From an uncultured Rhodospirillaceae bacterium (GTDB taxonomy: Bacteria; Pseudomonadota; Alphaproteobacteria; Rhodospirillales; UBA2165): a stretch of DNA of 22,318 bases. Location of the stretch: NCBI GenBank assembly GCA_913054205.1, contig CAJXJM010000002.1:1-22318 (forward strand), read 5' to 3'. Below the pieces are notes generated by a model. That model searched no databases. It was given only the letters and a program-made list of their open reading frames with translations, and was not told where the DNA came from. The first letter of the stretch is position 1; each line of letters begins with the position of its first letter. The position numbers and the translations under genes were made by a program. Of this stretch, positions 1-6,766 are shown piece by piece.

Positions 1-2
1 AC

Positions 3-482
3 GGCAAAAAAACTGAAGAAATTAAAGGTGTCGCGGCGCTGGATGGCAGGGGGCTTGGCGGCGTTGCAGAATATACTCGGCCAACAGCACAGCGGGTTAT
101 TTTACCAAAAGGTACACTTTTCCCAACGGCTCATCTAAAAATTTTAATTCAACACTCAATTGATGGTGGAAAGCATATTACAAAGGCGATCTTCGATGGC
201 GCGACTTTGGACAATCCCTATGAGGTAAGTGCTGTCATCGGAGCTGGGGTAGGTAACAAAAAAATGCCGGCTCGACTGACCAAGGTTTTAAAAGAAGCCT
301 TGAATTGGAAAATTCGGCTCGCTTATTTTCCTGTGAATGACTCCAAACAAACGCCAGATGTTGAATTGGGTATCGAAATGCGTGAGGACGGTATCGTAAA
401 TCGCATTCTCCAGGAATTTGGCAAATATTCGGTCGAGGCGCGTCTCGATCAAGTCGAGTTTCTCAAAACAAGCGGCTGCTAA
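3..482 (+). CDS. EipB/DUF1849 family envelope protein, C-terminal part (5' end outside window)
   Basis: The frame is already open at the left edge and stops with TAA at 480-482, leaving about 159 residues of a protein whose family is usually near 280. The visible part holds a LPKGTLFPTAHL-type segment, an FDGA segment followed by YEVSAVIG, and a last residue that is cysteine (LKTSGC). These resemble the DUF1849/EipB family, periplasmic beta-spiral proteins of alphaproteobacteria involved in envelope integrity. Known members carry a disulfide that uses a cysteine near the C-terminus, so the terminal Cys fits. A TTG at 207 could be read as a start but is internal to the conserved domain, so I treat it as part of the longer frame. 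The signal peptide cannot be seen. It converges with dinB. The family call is from recalled motifs and is fairly confident. Confidence 0.68.
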   Translation, partial: GKKTEEIKGVAALDGRGLGGVAEYTRPTAQRVILPKGTLFPTAHLKILIQHSIDGGKHITKAIFDGATLDNPYEVSAVIGAGVGNKKMPARLTKVLKEALNWKIRLAYFPVNDSKQTPDVELGIEMREDGIVNRILQEFGKYSVEARLDQVEFLKTSGC

Positions 483-483
483 G

Positions 484-510
484 GAATTAAGTAAGCTGTC
501 CCCTTAATTC
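484..510. repeat. 8-bp inverted repeat between convergent genes
   Basis: GAATTAAG (484-491) and CTTAATTC (503-510) form a perfect 8-bp stem around an 11-base loop. It sits in the 31-bp gap between the eipB-like stop and the dinB stop. No T-run follows on either strand, so a classic intrinsic terminator is not shown. A transcript-end hairpin shared by both genes is a reasonable guess. Confidence 0.4.
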
Positions 511-513
511 GAG

Positions 514-1791
514 CTATTCCTTCAACAAAGTCCGGCCTTTTTGAATGGCTGGACCGCCAAACTTCTCCCGCACCGAATCCATTGCTTTCTCGACTTTGGC
601 GATGGTTTCTGCGCTGTTATCCAGGAGATCAGACAGGTCCGCATCTTCGGGCTTGGCAAACTGGCTGGTGCCGATTCCAATCAATCGATAGGGCGTGCCA
701 TTGACTTCCGGCTCCAGCAATATTTTGGCTTCGCGGTAGATAACTTCCGCCAATTGTGTCGGTTGGGGCAGGGTGCGTGATCGTGTGAGGCTTTTAAAGC
801 CGCCGGTTTTAAGCTTCATGGTGATGGTGCGCGCCGCCAAATTCTTGGTCTTAAGCCGTTTGGCAACATTTTCGCAGAGTGGCCAAAGCCGAAACAGAAG
901 ACCCTCGATATCGCGAATATTCTCTGAAAACGTCGTTTCGGAGGAAATGCTTTTGGCTTTTCCACCGGGCTCGACTTTCCGGCTATCTCTGCCATGTGAC
1001 AAATTGGAGAGGCGCTTGCCCATCACACCATAACGTTTGATGAGGTCGTCCTCCGGCATTTCTCGAAGCTGGCTGATCGTCGTCAGGCCATCGCGCTGCA
1101 AGCGACCACGGAGGGATTTTCCGACTCCCCAAATTGAGCCAACGGGGCGGGGACCTAAAAAATCCAGCGCTTCGGCTTCGCCAATGATCGCGAAGCCGCG
1201 CGGTTTGTCCAAATCAGATGCGGTTTTGGCGAGAAATTTATTGTAGCTCAGCCCAACCGAGGCTGTGACCCCGGCTTCCTCTTCAATGCGGCGTATCAGT
1301 TTGACCAAAGTCGCCGCCGGGCTGCCGCCATGCAGCTTTTCGGTGCCGCTGAGATCCAAGAATGCTTCATCAATGGAGAGAGATTCCACCAATGGCGTTG
1401 TGTCGCGCATCATTTCTTTAATTTGCTGACCGACTTCGTTGTATTTGTCGCGGCTTGGGCGAATGACGACTGCATCCGGGCAGGCTTTTAGAGCTTTATA
1501 CATCGGCATGGCCGAATGTACGCCATTGATGCGAGCGATATAGCAGCACGCTGCAACGACGCCCCGCCGGCCACCACCAACAATGACGGGTTTGTTTTTT
1601 AGCTCCGGGTTATCTCGTTTCTCAACACTTGCAAAAAAGGCGTCGCAATCGATATGGGCGATGGTGAGACTATCGAGTTCGGGGTGAGATATTAAGCGCG
1701 GCGAGCCACAAGAGCTACACCGCCCATCGTTGGGTGGCTTGTCAAAATGCTGGCCACATTCCCGGCAAATGCTTGGTATAGAACTCTGCAT
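514..1791 (-). CDS. dinB: DNA polymerase IV (Y-family translesion polymerase) with N-terminal zinc finger
   Basis: This 425-residue protein is an error-prone Y-family polymerase for lesion bypass. The N-terminus has two CxxC pairs (C9/C12 and C25/C28), a probable zinc ribbon seen in many alphaproteobacterial DinB proteins and absent from E. coli Pol IV. The catalytic core follows: AHIDCDAFFASVEKRD, with metal ligand D48 and steric-gate aromatic F53, then SIDEAFLDL with D141 and E142. Next come VGLSYNKFLAKTASDLDKP and the WGVGKS helix-hairpin-helix region around residues 215-225. The little-finger domain occupies the C-terminal third. No obvious QxxLxLF clamp motif is visible at the end. The ATG at 1791-1789 directly follows the TAA of the upstream kinase, so translation is probably coupled. 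The family call is very secure. Confidence 0.95.
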   Translation of the reverse strand: MQSSIPSICRECGQHFDKPPNDGRCSSCGSPRLISHPELDSLTIAHIDCDAFFASVEKRDNPELKNKPVIVGGGRRGVVAACCYIARINGVHSAMPMYKALKACPDAVVIRPSRDKYNEVGQQIKEMMRDTTPLVESLSIDEAFLDLSGTEKLHGGSPAATLVKLIRRIEEEAGVTASVGLSYNKFLAKTASDLDKPRGFAIIGEAEALDFLGPRPVGSIWGVGKSLRGRLQRDGLTTISQLREMPEDDLIKRYGVMGKRLSNLSHGRDSRKVEPGGKAKSISSETTFSENIRDIEGLLFRLWPLCENVAKRLKTKNLAARTITMKLKTGGFKSLTRSRTLPQPTQLAEVIYREAKILLEPEVNGTPYRLIGIGTSQFAKPEDADLSDLLDNSAETIAKVEKAMDSVREKFGGPAIQKGRTLLKE

Positions 1792-2688
1792 TTAGGGTGC
1801 CTCTTTTGGCCAAAGCCACGCCGCACCGCGAACGCCACTGGAATCACCGTGTTGATTTTTGACCAGCCGGGTGGAAAGCTCATCTGAAAAGGCCCATTTC
1901 TGCCACAAAGAAGGCACGAGTTCGTAGAGCTTCTCAATATTGGAAAGACCGCCGCCCAGTACAATTATGTCAGGATCGATCACATTGATGACCGAAGCGA
2001 GAGCACGGGCGAGACGCTCGGCATACAGGCTGATTGCGAGGGTGGCAGCATCGTCACCCTGGTCTGCCAACGCCGCTATCTCTTCGGCAGTCTTACTTTT
2101 TGAGCCATAGTCATTAGACAATCCTGCTCCATTGAGAAAGGTTTCAATGCAGCCGGTTTTACCGCAATAACACGCAGCACCCGGTCTTTCATCCTCCGCC
2201 ATCCAGGGCAGCGGATTGTGACCCCATTCGCCGGCAATGGAATTTGGACCGCTGATGATATCGCCTTTGATAACAACGCCGCCGCCGACGCCGGTACCCA
2301 AAATAACGCCGAATACTATTGAGGCATCTTTGCCCGCCCCGTCAACGGATTCAGAAAGAGCAAAACAGTTGGCATCATTAGCGAGCTTAACTGGCCTTCC
2401 GAGCGCCGCCGATAAATCCTCATGCAAAGGCTTGCCGATCAACCAGGTCGAGTTTGCGTTTTTGACCAAACCACTGGCCGGAGAAATGGTGCCGGGGATG
2501 CCCATTCCAATGGACGCCTCTGGATGCTCGGATTGTTCAATTTGGCCAACAAGATCGACAATCGCTTGGATTGTCGCCTGATAGTCGCCTTGCGGCGAGG
2601 CCATACGTTGTCGTGCAATTTCCTGGCCGTCCGCTGCAAGACAAATAGCCTCAATTTTTGTGCCGCCAAGATCGATGCCAATACGCAT
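1792..2688 (-). CDS. mak: ROK-family fructokinase
   Basis: This 298-residue ROK sugar kinase phosphorylates fructose (possibly other hexoses) with ATP in the cytoplasm. It opens with the phosphate-binding motif MRIGIDLGGTKIEAI. The substrate region KNANSTWLIGKP and LANDANCFALSE follows, then the second glycine loop GVILGTGVGGG. The ROK zinc site is present: the histidine of GEWGHNPLPWM plus the cysteines of CYCGKTGCIETF. The C-terminal VINVIDPDIIVLGGGLSN and HGDSSGVRGAAWLWP closely resemble E. coli Mak (YajF) as I recall it, hence the symbol. It is followed with zero spacing by dinB. The start ATG at 2688-2686 begins exactly at the conserved domain. Substrate preference is inferred from similarity, not shown. 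Confidence 0.9.
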   Translation of the reverse strand: MRIGIDLGGTKIEAICLAADGQEIARQRMASPQGDYQATIQAIVDLVGQIEQSEHPEASIGMGIPGTISPASGLVKNANSTWLIGKPLHEDLSAALGRPVKLANDANCFALSESVDGAGKDASIVFGVILGTGVGGGVVIKGDIISGPNSIAGEWGHNPLPWMAEDERPGAACYCGKTGCIETFLNGAGLSNDYGSKSKTAEEIAALADQGDDAATLAISLYAERLARALASVINVIDPDIIVLGGGLSNIEKLYELVPSLWQKWAFSDELSTRLVKNQHGDSSGVRGAAWLWPKEAP

Positions 2689-2805
2689 TTATTTGTTCTC
2701 GTTGTGTTCGATATGCATTGTTGCCTGATTTTGATTGGAAAACAAGATCGTAGAAAGGTTTAGCGCAGGTTTATTTGACAAAAAGATAGGCTAGAAAGAT
2801 AGTCC

Positions 2806-2850
2806 AAAAAGAAAGGATGCGACCCTCCATATGGTGGATCGCATCCCTTT
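2806..2850 (-). terminator. Rho-independent terminator, best oriented for the minus strand
   Basis: GGATGCGA (2815-2822) pairs with TCGCATCC (2839-2846), and CC-T-CC (2824-2828) pairs with GG-T-GG (2833-2837) further in, giving a long GC-rich hairpin with a four-base ATAT tip. Read on the minus strand, the position that is a C/A mismatch on plus becomes a G-U pair. A TTTCTTTTT run (complement of 2806-2814) follows directly. This would end the transcript of the small gene at 2947-3159. The plus-strand copy has only a short CTTTC after it. Confidence 0.75.
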
Positions 2851-2872
2851 CCCCCGTTCCCTTCTCAAGCAA

Positions 2873-2893
2873 GATCTTTAGTATTTAAAGATC
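2873..2893. repeat. 8-bp inverted repeat GATCTTTA-N5-TAAAGATC
   Basis: The arms 2873-2880 and 2886-2893 are perfect complements around a five-base loop, between the terminator and the stop of the 70-residue gene. It is AT-rich with no T-run. It could be a secondary hairpin in the 3' UTR or a protein site; function unknown. Confidence 0.4.
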
Positions 2894-2946
2894 AGCGAAA
2901 AGGGACCCCGTAGAATTCTTAAGTCATAAATTTGCTGAGCTGACCG

Positions 2947-3159
2947 TTAGCTAACGGGACGAAACTCACCATTAATAAATCGAGCGCCCGGAAACCTGGT
3001 TTCTTCCTCCGGCGGTGTTAATTCCATAACTTTGTGAATGCGACTGTTGATGAACTGCATTTCCGCAATGCGATGAGCAATGGTGCTATTTGGAGCGGAA
3101 ACCATCCCAATGCGAGTTTCATCCGGTTGATCTTCGTCTGTGTAATAGATCGTGTACAT
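2947..3159 (-). CDS. Hypothetical protein, 70 residues, unrecognised family
   Basis: I chose the ATG at 3159-3157 (MYTIYYTDEDQP), which has a GGGGG-rich Shine-Dalgarno stretch just upstream. The open frame continues back to 3330, but that stretch is low in protein-like character. The product is small and mixed charged, with a central HRIAEMQFINSRIHKVMEL segment that is probably helical. It has no signal peptide, no cysteines and no motif I recognise. The stop lies inside a perfect 14-bp palindrome (2944-2957), and a good terminator follows about 100 bp downstream, which supports a real, separately transcribed gene. Its neighbours do not reveal a role. No function assigned. Confidence 0.55.
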   Translation of the reverse strand: MYTIYYTDEDQPDETRIGMVSAPNSTIAHRIAEMQFINSRIHKVMELTPPEEETRFPGARFINGEFRPVS

Positions 3160-3764
3160 CTCAGCACACCCCCTTTGATCTAGTGGCCTGATAATCCTTC
3201 CATTTAGCCTTCCCGGTGAGATGTCTAAATTAAGCGACATCCGAATAGTCTTTTTTGCTTTTACGTTCCCCCAAATCCCCAAATTAACTAGGCTCCCAGG
3301 AGATTCAGAAGGTGATAAGCTTGGAATCATTGATATGCAAAATGCTGTAGGGTGTCAACGGGCTGCCTACTGCATTTCGTAGGATATACATCATATTGTG
3401 GCATAAATGACTCACCCTTGAATTTCAATTACTCTTGGTTGATATCCTCTACGTCTGGGCCCTGTTTAATGGAGAAAGGGATTAAGTGATTCTTTTCAAA
3501 GGCTTATTTTCCCATTTGAGCCAATCAACTGAACAATAGATCATTGATTTCTTTCAAGAATTACGACTCCTACGAGTCTTTCGCCTGGGCTGAAATTTTC
3601 CTAAATTTTTTTAATTTTTCGTCAGAATAATGAAAATTCTAGGTTGTAGAGCGGCGATAATTGCAAAAATTGCGATTTGGTTCGCAAACCAAGCATTTGG
3701 GAAACTTCCTGATGACTCATAGAAGTCACCAAAGGAATATAAAATCAAAGGAACAAGTGTTCAT
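3160..3764. other. 605-bp AT-rich gap between divergent small genes
   Basis: No convincing gene is seen. The stretch must hold the promoters of the 70-residue gene (-) and the DUF4325 gene (+). Inverted repeats visible: GATCTC-like GATGTC-N10-GACATC at 3220-3241, CCTAC-N8-GTAGG near 3366-3383, GACTC-CTAC-GAGTC near 3566-3579, and TTGGTT-CGCA-AACCAA near 3678-3693. None has a following T-run. Base composition is clearly more AT-rich than the housekeeping genes nearby, in line with an accessory patch. Frames upstream of 3765 are broken by stops. Confidence 0.5.
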
Positions 3765-4118
3765 ATGCAAATTCCAATAAAAGCAGATTGGACAACTCGA
3801 GAAGTGTTTAAGTCGTATGAACGTGATGATATGCAGTTTAGAAATACTCAAGTGCCGGTCAAACTCGTGCAATATTCAAACGAGCCATTAGTTTCGCGGT
3901 CTCAGGCCAAGAGGTTGTTGTCGAGATTTGATGAATTTAATGAGGTTTTGCTGGATTTTCAGGGGATTGATGAAGTTGGTCGTGCCTTTATTGACGAGAT
4001 TTTTCGGGTGTTTAGATTTGAAAACCCCAAAACAGTATTGACTTGGTTGAATGTTACAGAAGAAATCCATCAACTAATAAAAAATGCAATAGAAACGCCT
4101 GATGACACTTCTAAATAA
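3765..4118 (+). CDS. STAS-like DUF4325 domain protein, single domain
   Basis: The 117-residue product contains VPVKLVQYSNEPLVSRSQAKRLLSRFDEF, then a VLLDFQGIDEVGRAFIDEIFRVF segment. Both match my recollection of the STAS-like DUF4325 domain, whose larger members carry this domain at the C-terminus behind a DNA-binding and/or histidine-kinase-type ATPase part. The 'LDF-G-(V/I)xxxGxAFxDEIFR' core is the STAS-like strand-loop-helix. Here almost nothing precedes the domain: the in-frame TAG at 3720-3722 and no earlier ATG fix the start at 3765, with AAAGGA about 11 bases upstream. So it is either a stand-alone regulator, by analogy with anti-anti-sigma STAS proteins, or the remnant of a longer gene. 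Codon use is AT-rich compared with neighbours, which hints at transfer. Function is unproven. Confidence 0.72.
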   Translation: MQIPIKADWTTREVFKSYERDDMQFRNTQVPVKLVQYSNEPLVSRSQAKRLLSRFDEFNEVLLDFQGIDEVGRAFIDEIFRVFRFENPKTVLTWLNVTEEIHQLIKNAIETPDDTSK

Positions 4119-4160
4119 AGTTTGCCCGCCTTGCCATAACCTTTTCCGACCTATAGGTTG

Positions 4161-4193
4161 CGCAACATTGTTTGCCTAACGAACAATGTTGCG
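4161..4193. repeat. Perfect 12-bp inverted repeat upstream of the MBL-fold gene
   Basis: CGCAACATTGTT (4161-4172) and AACAATGTTGCG (4182-4193) pair without mismatch around a nine-base loop. The second arm ends just two bases before the GAAGGG ribosome site of the GTG-started gene at 4214. No T-run follows on either strand, so it is not a standard terminator. An alternative pairing exists because GTTGCGCAAC (4158-4167) is itself a palindrome. It could be an operator or a leader hairpin. Confidence 0.7.
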
Positions 4194-4213
4194 TGAAGGG
4201 CGTGTAAATACCC

Positions 4214-5236
4214 GTGACCAGTGAAATTGAATTTTTATCCGACCACATTCCTGAGCCGGGCGAAGTGTATGAAATAACGCCGGGCATTCAGTGGATCAGG
4301 ATGCCGCTGCCGTTTCTGCTCAACCATATCAATCTCTGGATGATCGAAGAGGAAGACGGCTGGGTCCTCATTGATACCGGCATTAATGACGAGCGAACCA
4401 AAGAGATTTGGCGCGATATCTTTGGGCGTGTACTCAATGGCAAGCCGCTCTCCAGATTGGTCTGCACCCATGCGCATCCGGATCATATTGGTCTCGGGGG
4501 ATGGATCCATGAAGAATATGGTGCTGAGTTGGTTATTACCCGCGAAGAATGGGCCTTTGGCCGCATGATTTCGATGGGGGCGACCAAGGATGAAAAAACC
4601 TATTTCGACTATTTCCGCCGCATTGGGTGTGACGAAGAAAATTTAAATGATTTGGGCAGCCATATTCTTACCGCCGACGAACTTTATCATGATGTGCCGC
4701 GGCGCTATGAGCGTATGCGTGATGGCTCAACGATCACGATTGCCGGAAAACAATGGGAAGTGATTGTCGGGCTGGGACATGCAGTGGAGCATGCGTGCCT
4801 ATATTGTCAGGAGTTGGACGTGCTGATTGCCGGTGATCAAGTGTTGCCAAAAATCACGCCGACAATAATGGTGCACGCACCGGAGCCCGAGGCCGACCCG
4901 CTTAAGGATTTTCTCGACAGCAACGAGAAACTTCGTCGCCTGCCTGATACAGTTACTGTGTTACCGAGCCATAACCGCCCGTTTACGGGGCTGCATGCGC
5001 GCCTCGACCAGTATATAGCCCATCATGACGAGCGATTGGATGTCGTGCTCAATGCCTGCGATAAGCCGCTTTCTGGCATGGAAGTCGCGGGCGTATTGTT
5101 TACGCGAGAATTGGATTTTCATGGCAAGTTTTTCGCCTCGGGTGAGGCAATGGCACATATTCGGCATCTAGAATATCAAGGCAAGCTCTCGCGAAGCATC
5201 GATACAGATGGCGTCGAGCGCTACCTGCGAGCCTAA
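4214..5236 (+). CDS. Metallo-beta-lactamase-fold hydrolase, LACTB2-like with C-terminal winged helix
   Basis: The 340-residue cytoplasmic protein has the dinuclear metal site of the MBL fold: THAHPDHIG (H86, H88, D90, H91), GHAVEHACLY (H189/H193), AGDQV (D208) and PSHNRPF (H253). After residue 265 comes a helical tail, with PLSGMEVAGVLFTRELD and HIRHLEYQGKLSR. It resembles the winged-helix extension found in LACTB2-type proteins, so a nuclease or hydrolase role is possible. The substrate is unknown. The start is GTG at 4214, preceded by GAAGGG at 4195-4200; the spacer is rather long (13 bases), and no better in-frame start with a ribosome site is evident before the conserved domain. A perfect hairpin lies directly upstream. 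Its 3' end overlaps the convergent persulfide dioxygenase gene by four bases. Confidence 0.87.
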   Translation: MTSEIEFLSDHIPEPGEVYEITPGIQWIRMPLPFLLNHINLWMIEEEDGWVLIDTGINDERTKEIWRDIFGRVLNGKPLSRLVCTHAHPDHIGLGGWIHEEYGAELVITREEWAFGRMISMGATKDEKTYFDYFRRIGCDEENLNDLGSHILTADELYHDVPRRYERMRDGSTITIAGKQWEVIVGLGHAVEHACLYCQELDVLIAGDQVLPKITPTIMVHAPEPEADPLKDFLDSNEKLRRLPDTVTVLPSHNRPFTGLHARLDQYIAHHDERLDVVLNACDKPLSGMEVAGVLFTRELDFHGKFFASGEAMAHIRHLEYQGKLSRSIDTDGVERYLRA

Positions 5237-6285
5237 TTTAACGACGGTGGTGCTTCAATCGGGCCGTCGGCGTTTACCCAGGCGTCGATACCGCCGCCGA
5301 GATGGCGAATATTTTTAAAGCCTGCGGATCGCAATTCCTTCAACGCCATCGCCGATCTTTCACCATACGCACAATAGAGCATGAGCTGTTGGCTCGACTG
5401 CTGGGTTAAAGCTGCGAGCAGGCCGCCCGGCTTAATATAGTCGGCAAGGCTTTTGTAGGGGACATGAACGGAGTTTGGGATGACGCCATTTTTTTCGCGT
5501 TCCGGGTCTTCGCGCAGATCTATAAAAATCGCGGCCTTATCTTCAAGCCGAGCAACCGCATCGAAGGCTGGAATGGTACGTTCAGTAATTTCCGGCTCTT
5601 CTTGCGACATTCCGATTTTTTGATTGGCCGGGACGGCGACATCCATCATTTTAGGATTGGCGAGTCCGAGATTGTCCATAATGTCGGTATATTCTTTTGC
5701 CGATACGACCTGCAATCGTGGGTTATAGGCTCTTTCCTCACCGATCGTGCTGGTACTGTCACCTTTATAATCATGACCCGGGTAAACAATCGTTTCATCC
5801 GGTAGTTTCAACAGTTTATCGAACAAAGAATGATAGGCTTCTTGCGAACTGCCTTGCTGAAAATCTGTCCGCCCGGTTCCTCTAATTAAAAGTGTATCGC
5901 CGGTAAACACCATGCCCGGGGAATAAAAACTGTATGAATCGTTTGTGTGGCCTGGCGTATACATAACATCCAAACAAACGCCATCTATTTCAATTTTATC
6001 GCCGTCCTCTATGCGCATAGAGACAACATCTGCGCTGCTTTGTTTGCCCATGACAGTAATACAGTTTGTCTCATCCCGAAGCGCACCCAATGCCGTGATG
6101 TGATCTGCATGGACGTGGGTATCGATCGCTTTGGCGAGTTTGAGATCAAGCTCTTCGAATAGTTTTAAATAGCGCTCCACTTTGCTGAGGACGGGATCGA
6201 TGATGAGTGCTTCACTGCCTGTACCGGAAGCCAATAGATAGGTGAAGGTACAGGACTCGCTGTCAAACAATTGGCGAAAAAGCAT
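5233..6285 (-). CDS. blh: Persulfide dioxygenase (ETHE1-like) fused to a rhodanese domain
   Basis: Residues 1-230 form an ETHE1-type MBL domain: THVHADHIT (H57, H59, D61, H62), TPGHTNDSYSF (H113), TGDTLLIRGTGRTDFQ (D130) and YPGHDYKG (H171). H57, H113 and D130 correspond to the mononuclear iron ligands of the family, which oxidises glutathione persulfide to sulfite and glutathione. Residues 240-345 are a rhodanese domain with the active loop CAYGERS (C305), able to pass sulfane sulfur between thiols. Fusions like this are known as Blh or bifunctional sulfur transferase/dioxygenase in bacteria with BigR-type regulators; the symbol follows that usage. The start ATG at 6285 has AGGGG about ten bases upstream. 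It lies 115 bp downstream of the ArsR gene on the same strand, so cotranscription is likely but not proven. Confidence 0.9.
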   Translation of the reverse strand: MLFRQLFDSESCTFTYLLASGTGSEALIIDPVLSKVERYLKLFEELDLKLAKAIDTHVHADHITALGALRDETNCITVMGKQSSADVVSMRIEDGDKIEIDGVCLDVMYTPGHTNDSYSFYSPGMVFTGDTLLIRGTGRTDFQQGSSQEAYHSLFDKLLKLPDETIVYPGHDYKGDSTSTIGEERAYNPRLQVVSAKEYTDIMDNLGLANPKMMDVAVPANQKIGMSQEEPEITERTIPAFDAVARLEDKAAIFIDLREDPEREKNGVIPNSVHVPYKSLADYIKPGGLLAALTQQSSQQLMLYCAYGERSAMALKELRSAGFKNIRHLGGGIDAWVNADGPIEAPPSLN

Positions 6286-6400
6286 TGATGATGTCCCCTG
6301 ATGAAATTCCTCGTCTAAGTCATCTAGATAGCATCAATCAAAACAAGTTTCACCTAAATTCTACGTGAGATTGGTGTAGATAAGTGATGCTTGGCAAATA

Positions 6401-6751
6401 TCAGCAAGCGGCTTCTTCACTAACTCCGGATTGGGTGGGTTCCATCAATATTTTGCAAATGCTATCAAGGATTCTGGAGGCGTCATTGTCTACCAATGAA
6501 TAAAAAATCATTTGCGCTGAACGCCTGGTTTGAACCAACTCGTCTTTCCGCAATCTGGCAAGATGCTGCGAGAGCGCTGATTGACTGAGGCCGACAATAT
6601 CTTCTAATTCGCCGACGGAATATTCTCTCTCTTTGAGGCGGCAAAGAATATAGAGACGATGCCGGTTCGCCATTGCTTTTAAAATTTTGGCGCCATCAAC
6701 TGCACAAAAATCGTTGGGCATGGCGGGGCGTTCGTTTGTTGAAATATCCAT
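6401..6751 (-). CDS. ArsR-family regulator, candidate SqrR/BigR-like persulfide sensor
   Basis: This small winged-helix repressor has the MANRHRLYILCRLKERE helix followed by the recognition region VGLSQSALSQHLARLRKDELVQTRR and the wing AQMIFYSLVD. I use the ATG at 6751 (116 residues); a TTG at 6766, touching the RND stop codon, would add five. It lacks the ELCVCD metal box of classical ArsR. Instead it has C37 in the second helix (RLYILC), the place of the reactive cysteine of SqrR/BigR, and C99 in the last helix (DSICKIL). In family members as I recall them the second cysteine lies about 66 residues after the first; here it is 62, one helical turn earlier. C16 and the final residue C116 are also cysteines. 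Lying between an RND pump and a persulfide dioxygenase, a sulfane-sulfur sensor is the best guess. Confidence 0.85.
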   Translation of the reverse strand: MDISTNERPAMPNDFCAVDGAKILKAMANRHRLYILCRLKEREYSVGELEDIVGLSQSALSQHLARLRKDELVQTRRSAQMIFYSLVDNDASRILDSICKILMEPTQSGVSEEAAC

Positions 6752-6766
6752 TTTAGTTCCAATCAA

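Noticed and set aside
3160..3330. 57-residue N-terminal extension of the 70-residue protein
   Set aside because: The frame is open, but the ribosome site supports the ATG at 3159, and the extension contains a likely control dyad and unconvincing protein sequence.
3331..3764. CRISPR, attachment site or insertion sequence in the AT-rich gap
   Set aside because: Only short unrelated hairpins are present; no direct repeats, no transposase frame and no tRNA-end target were seen.
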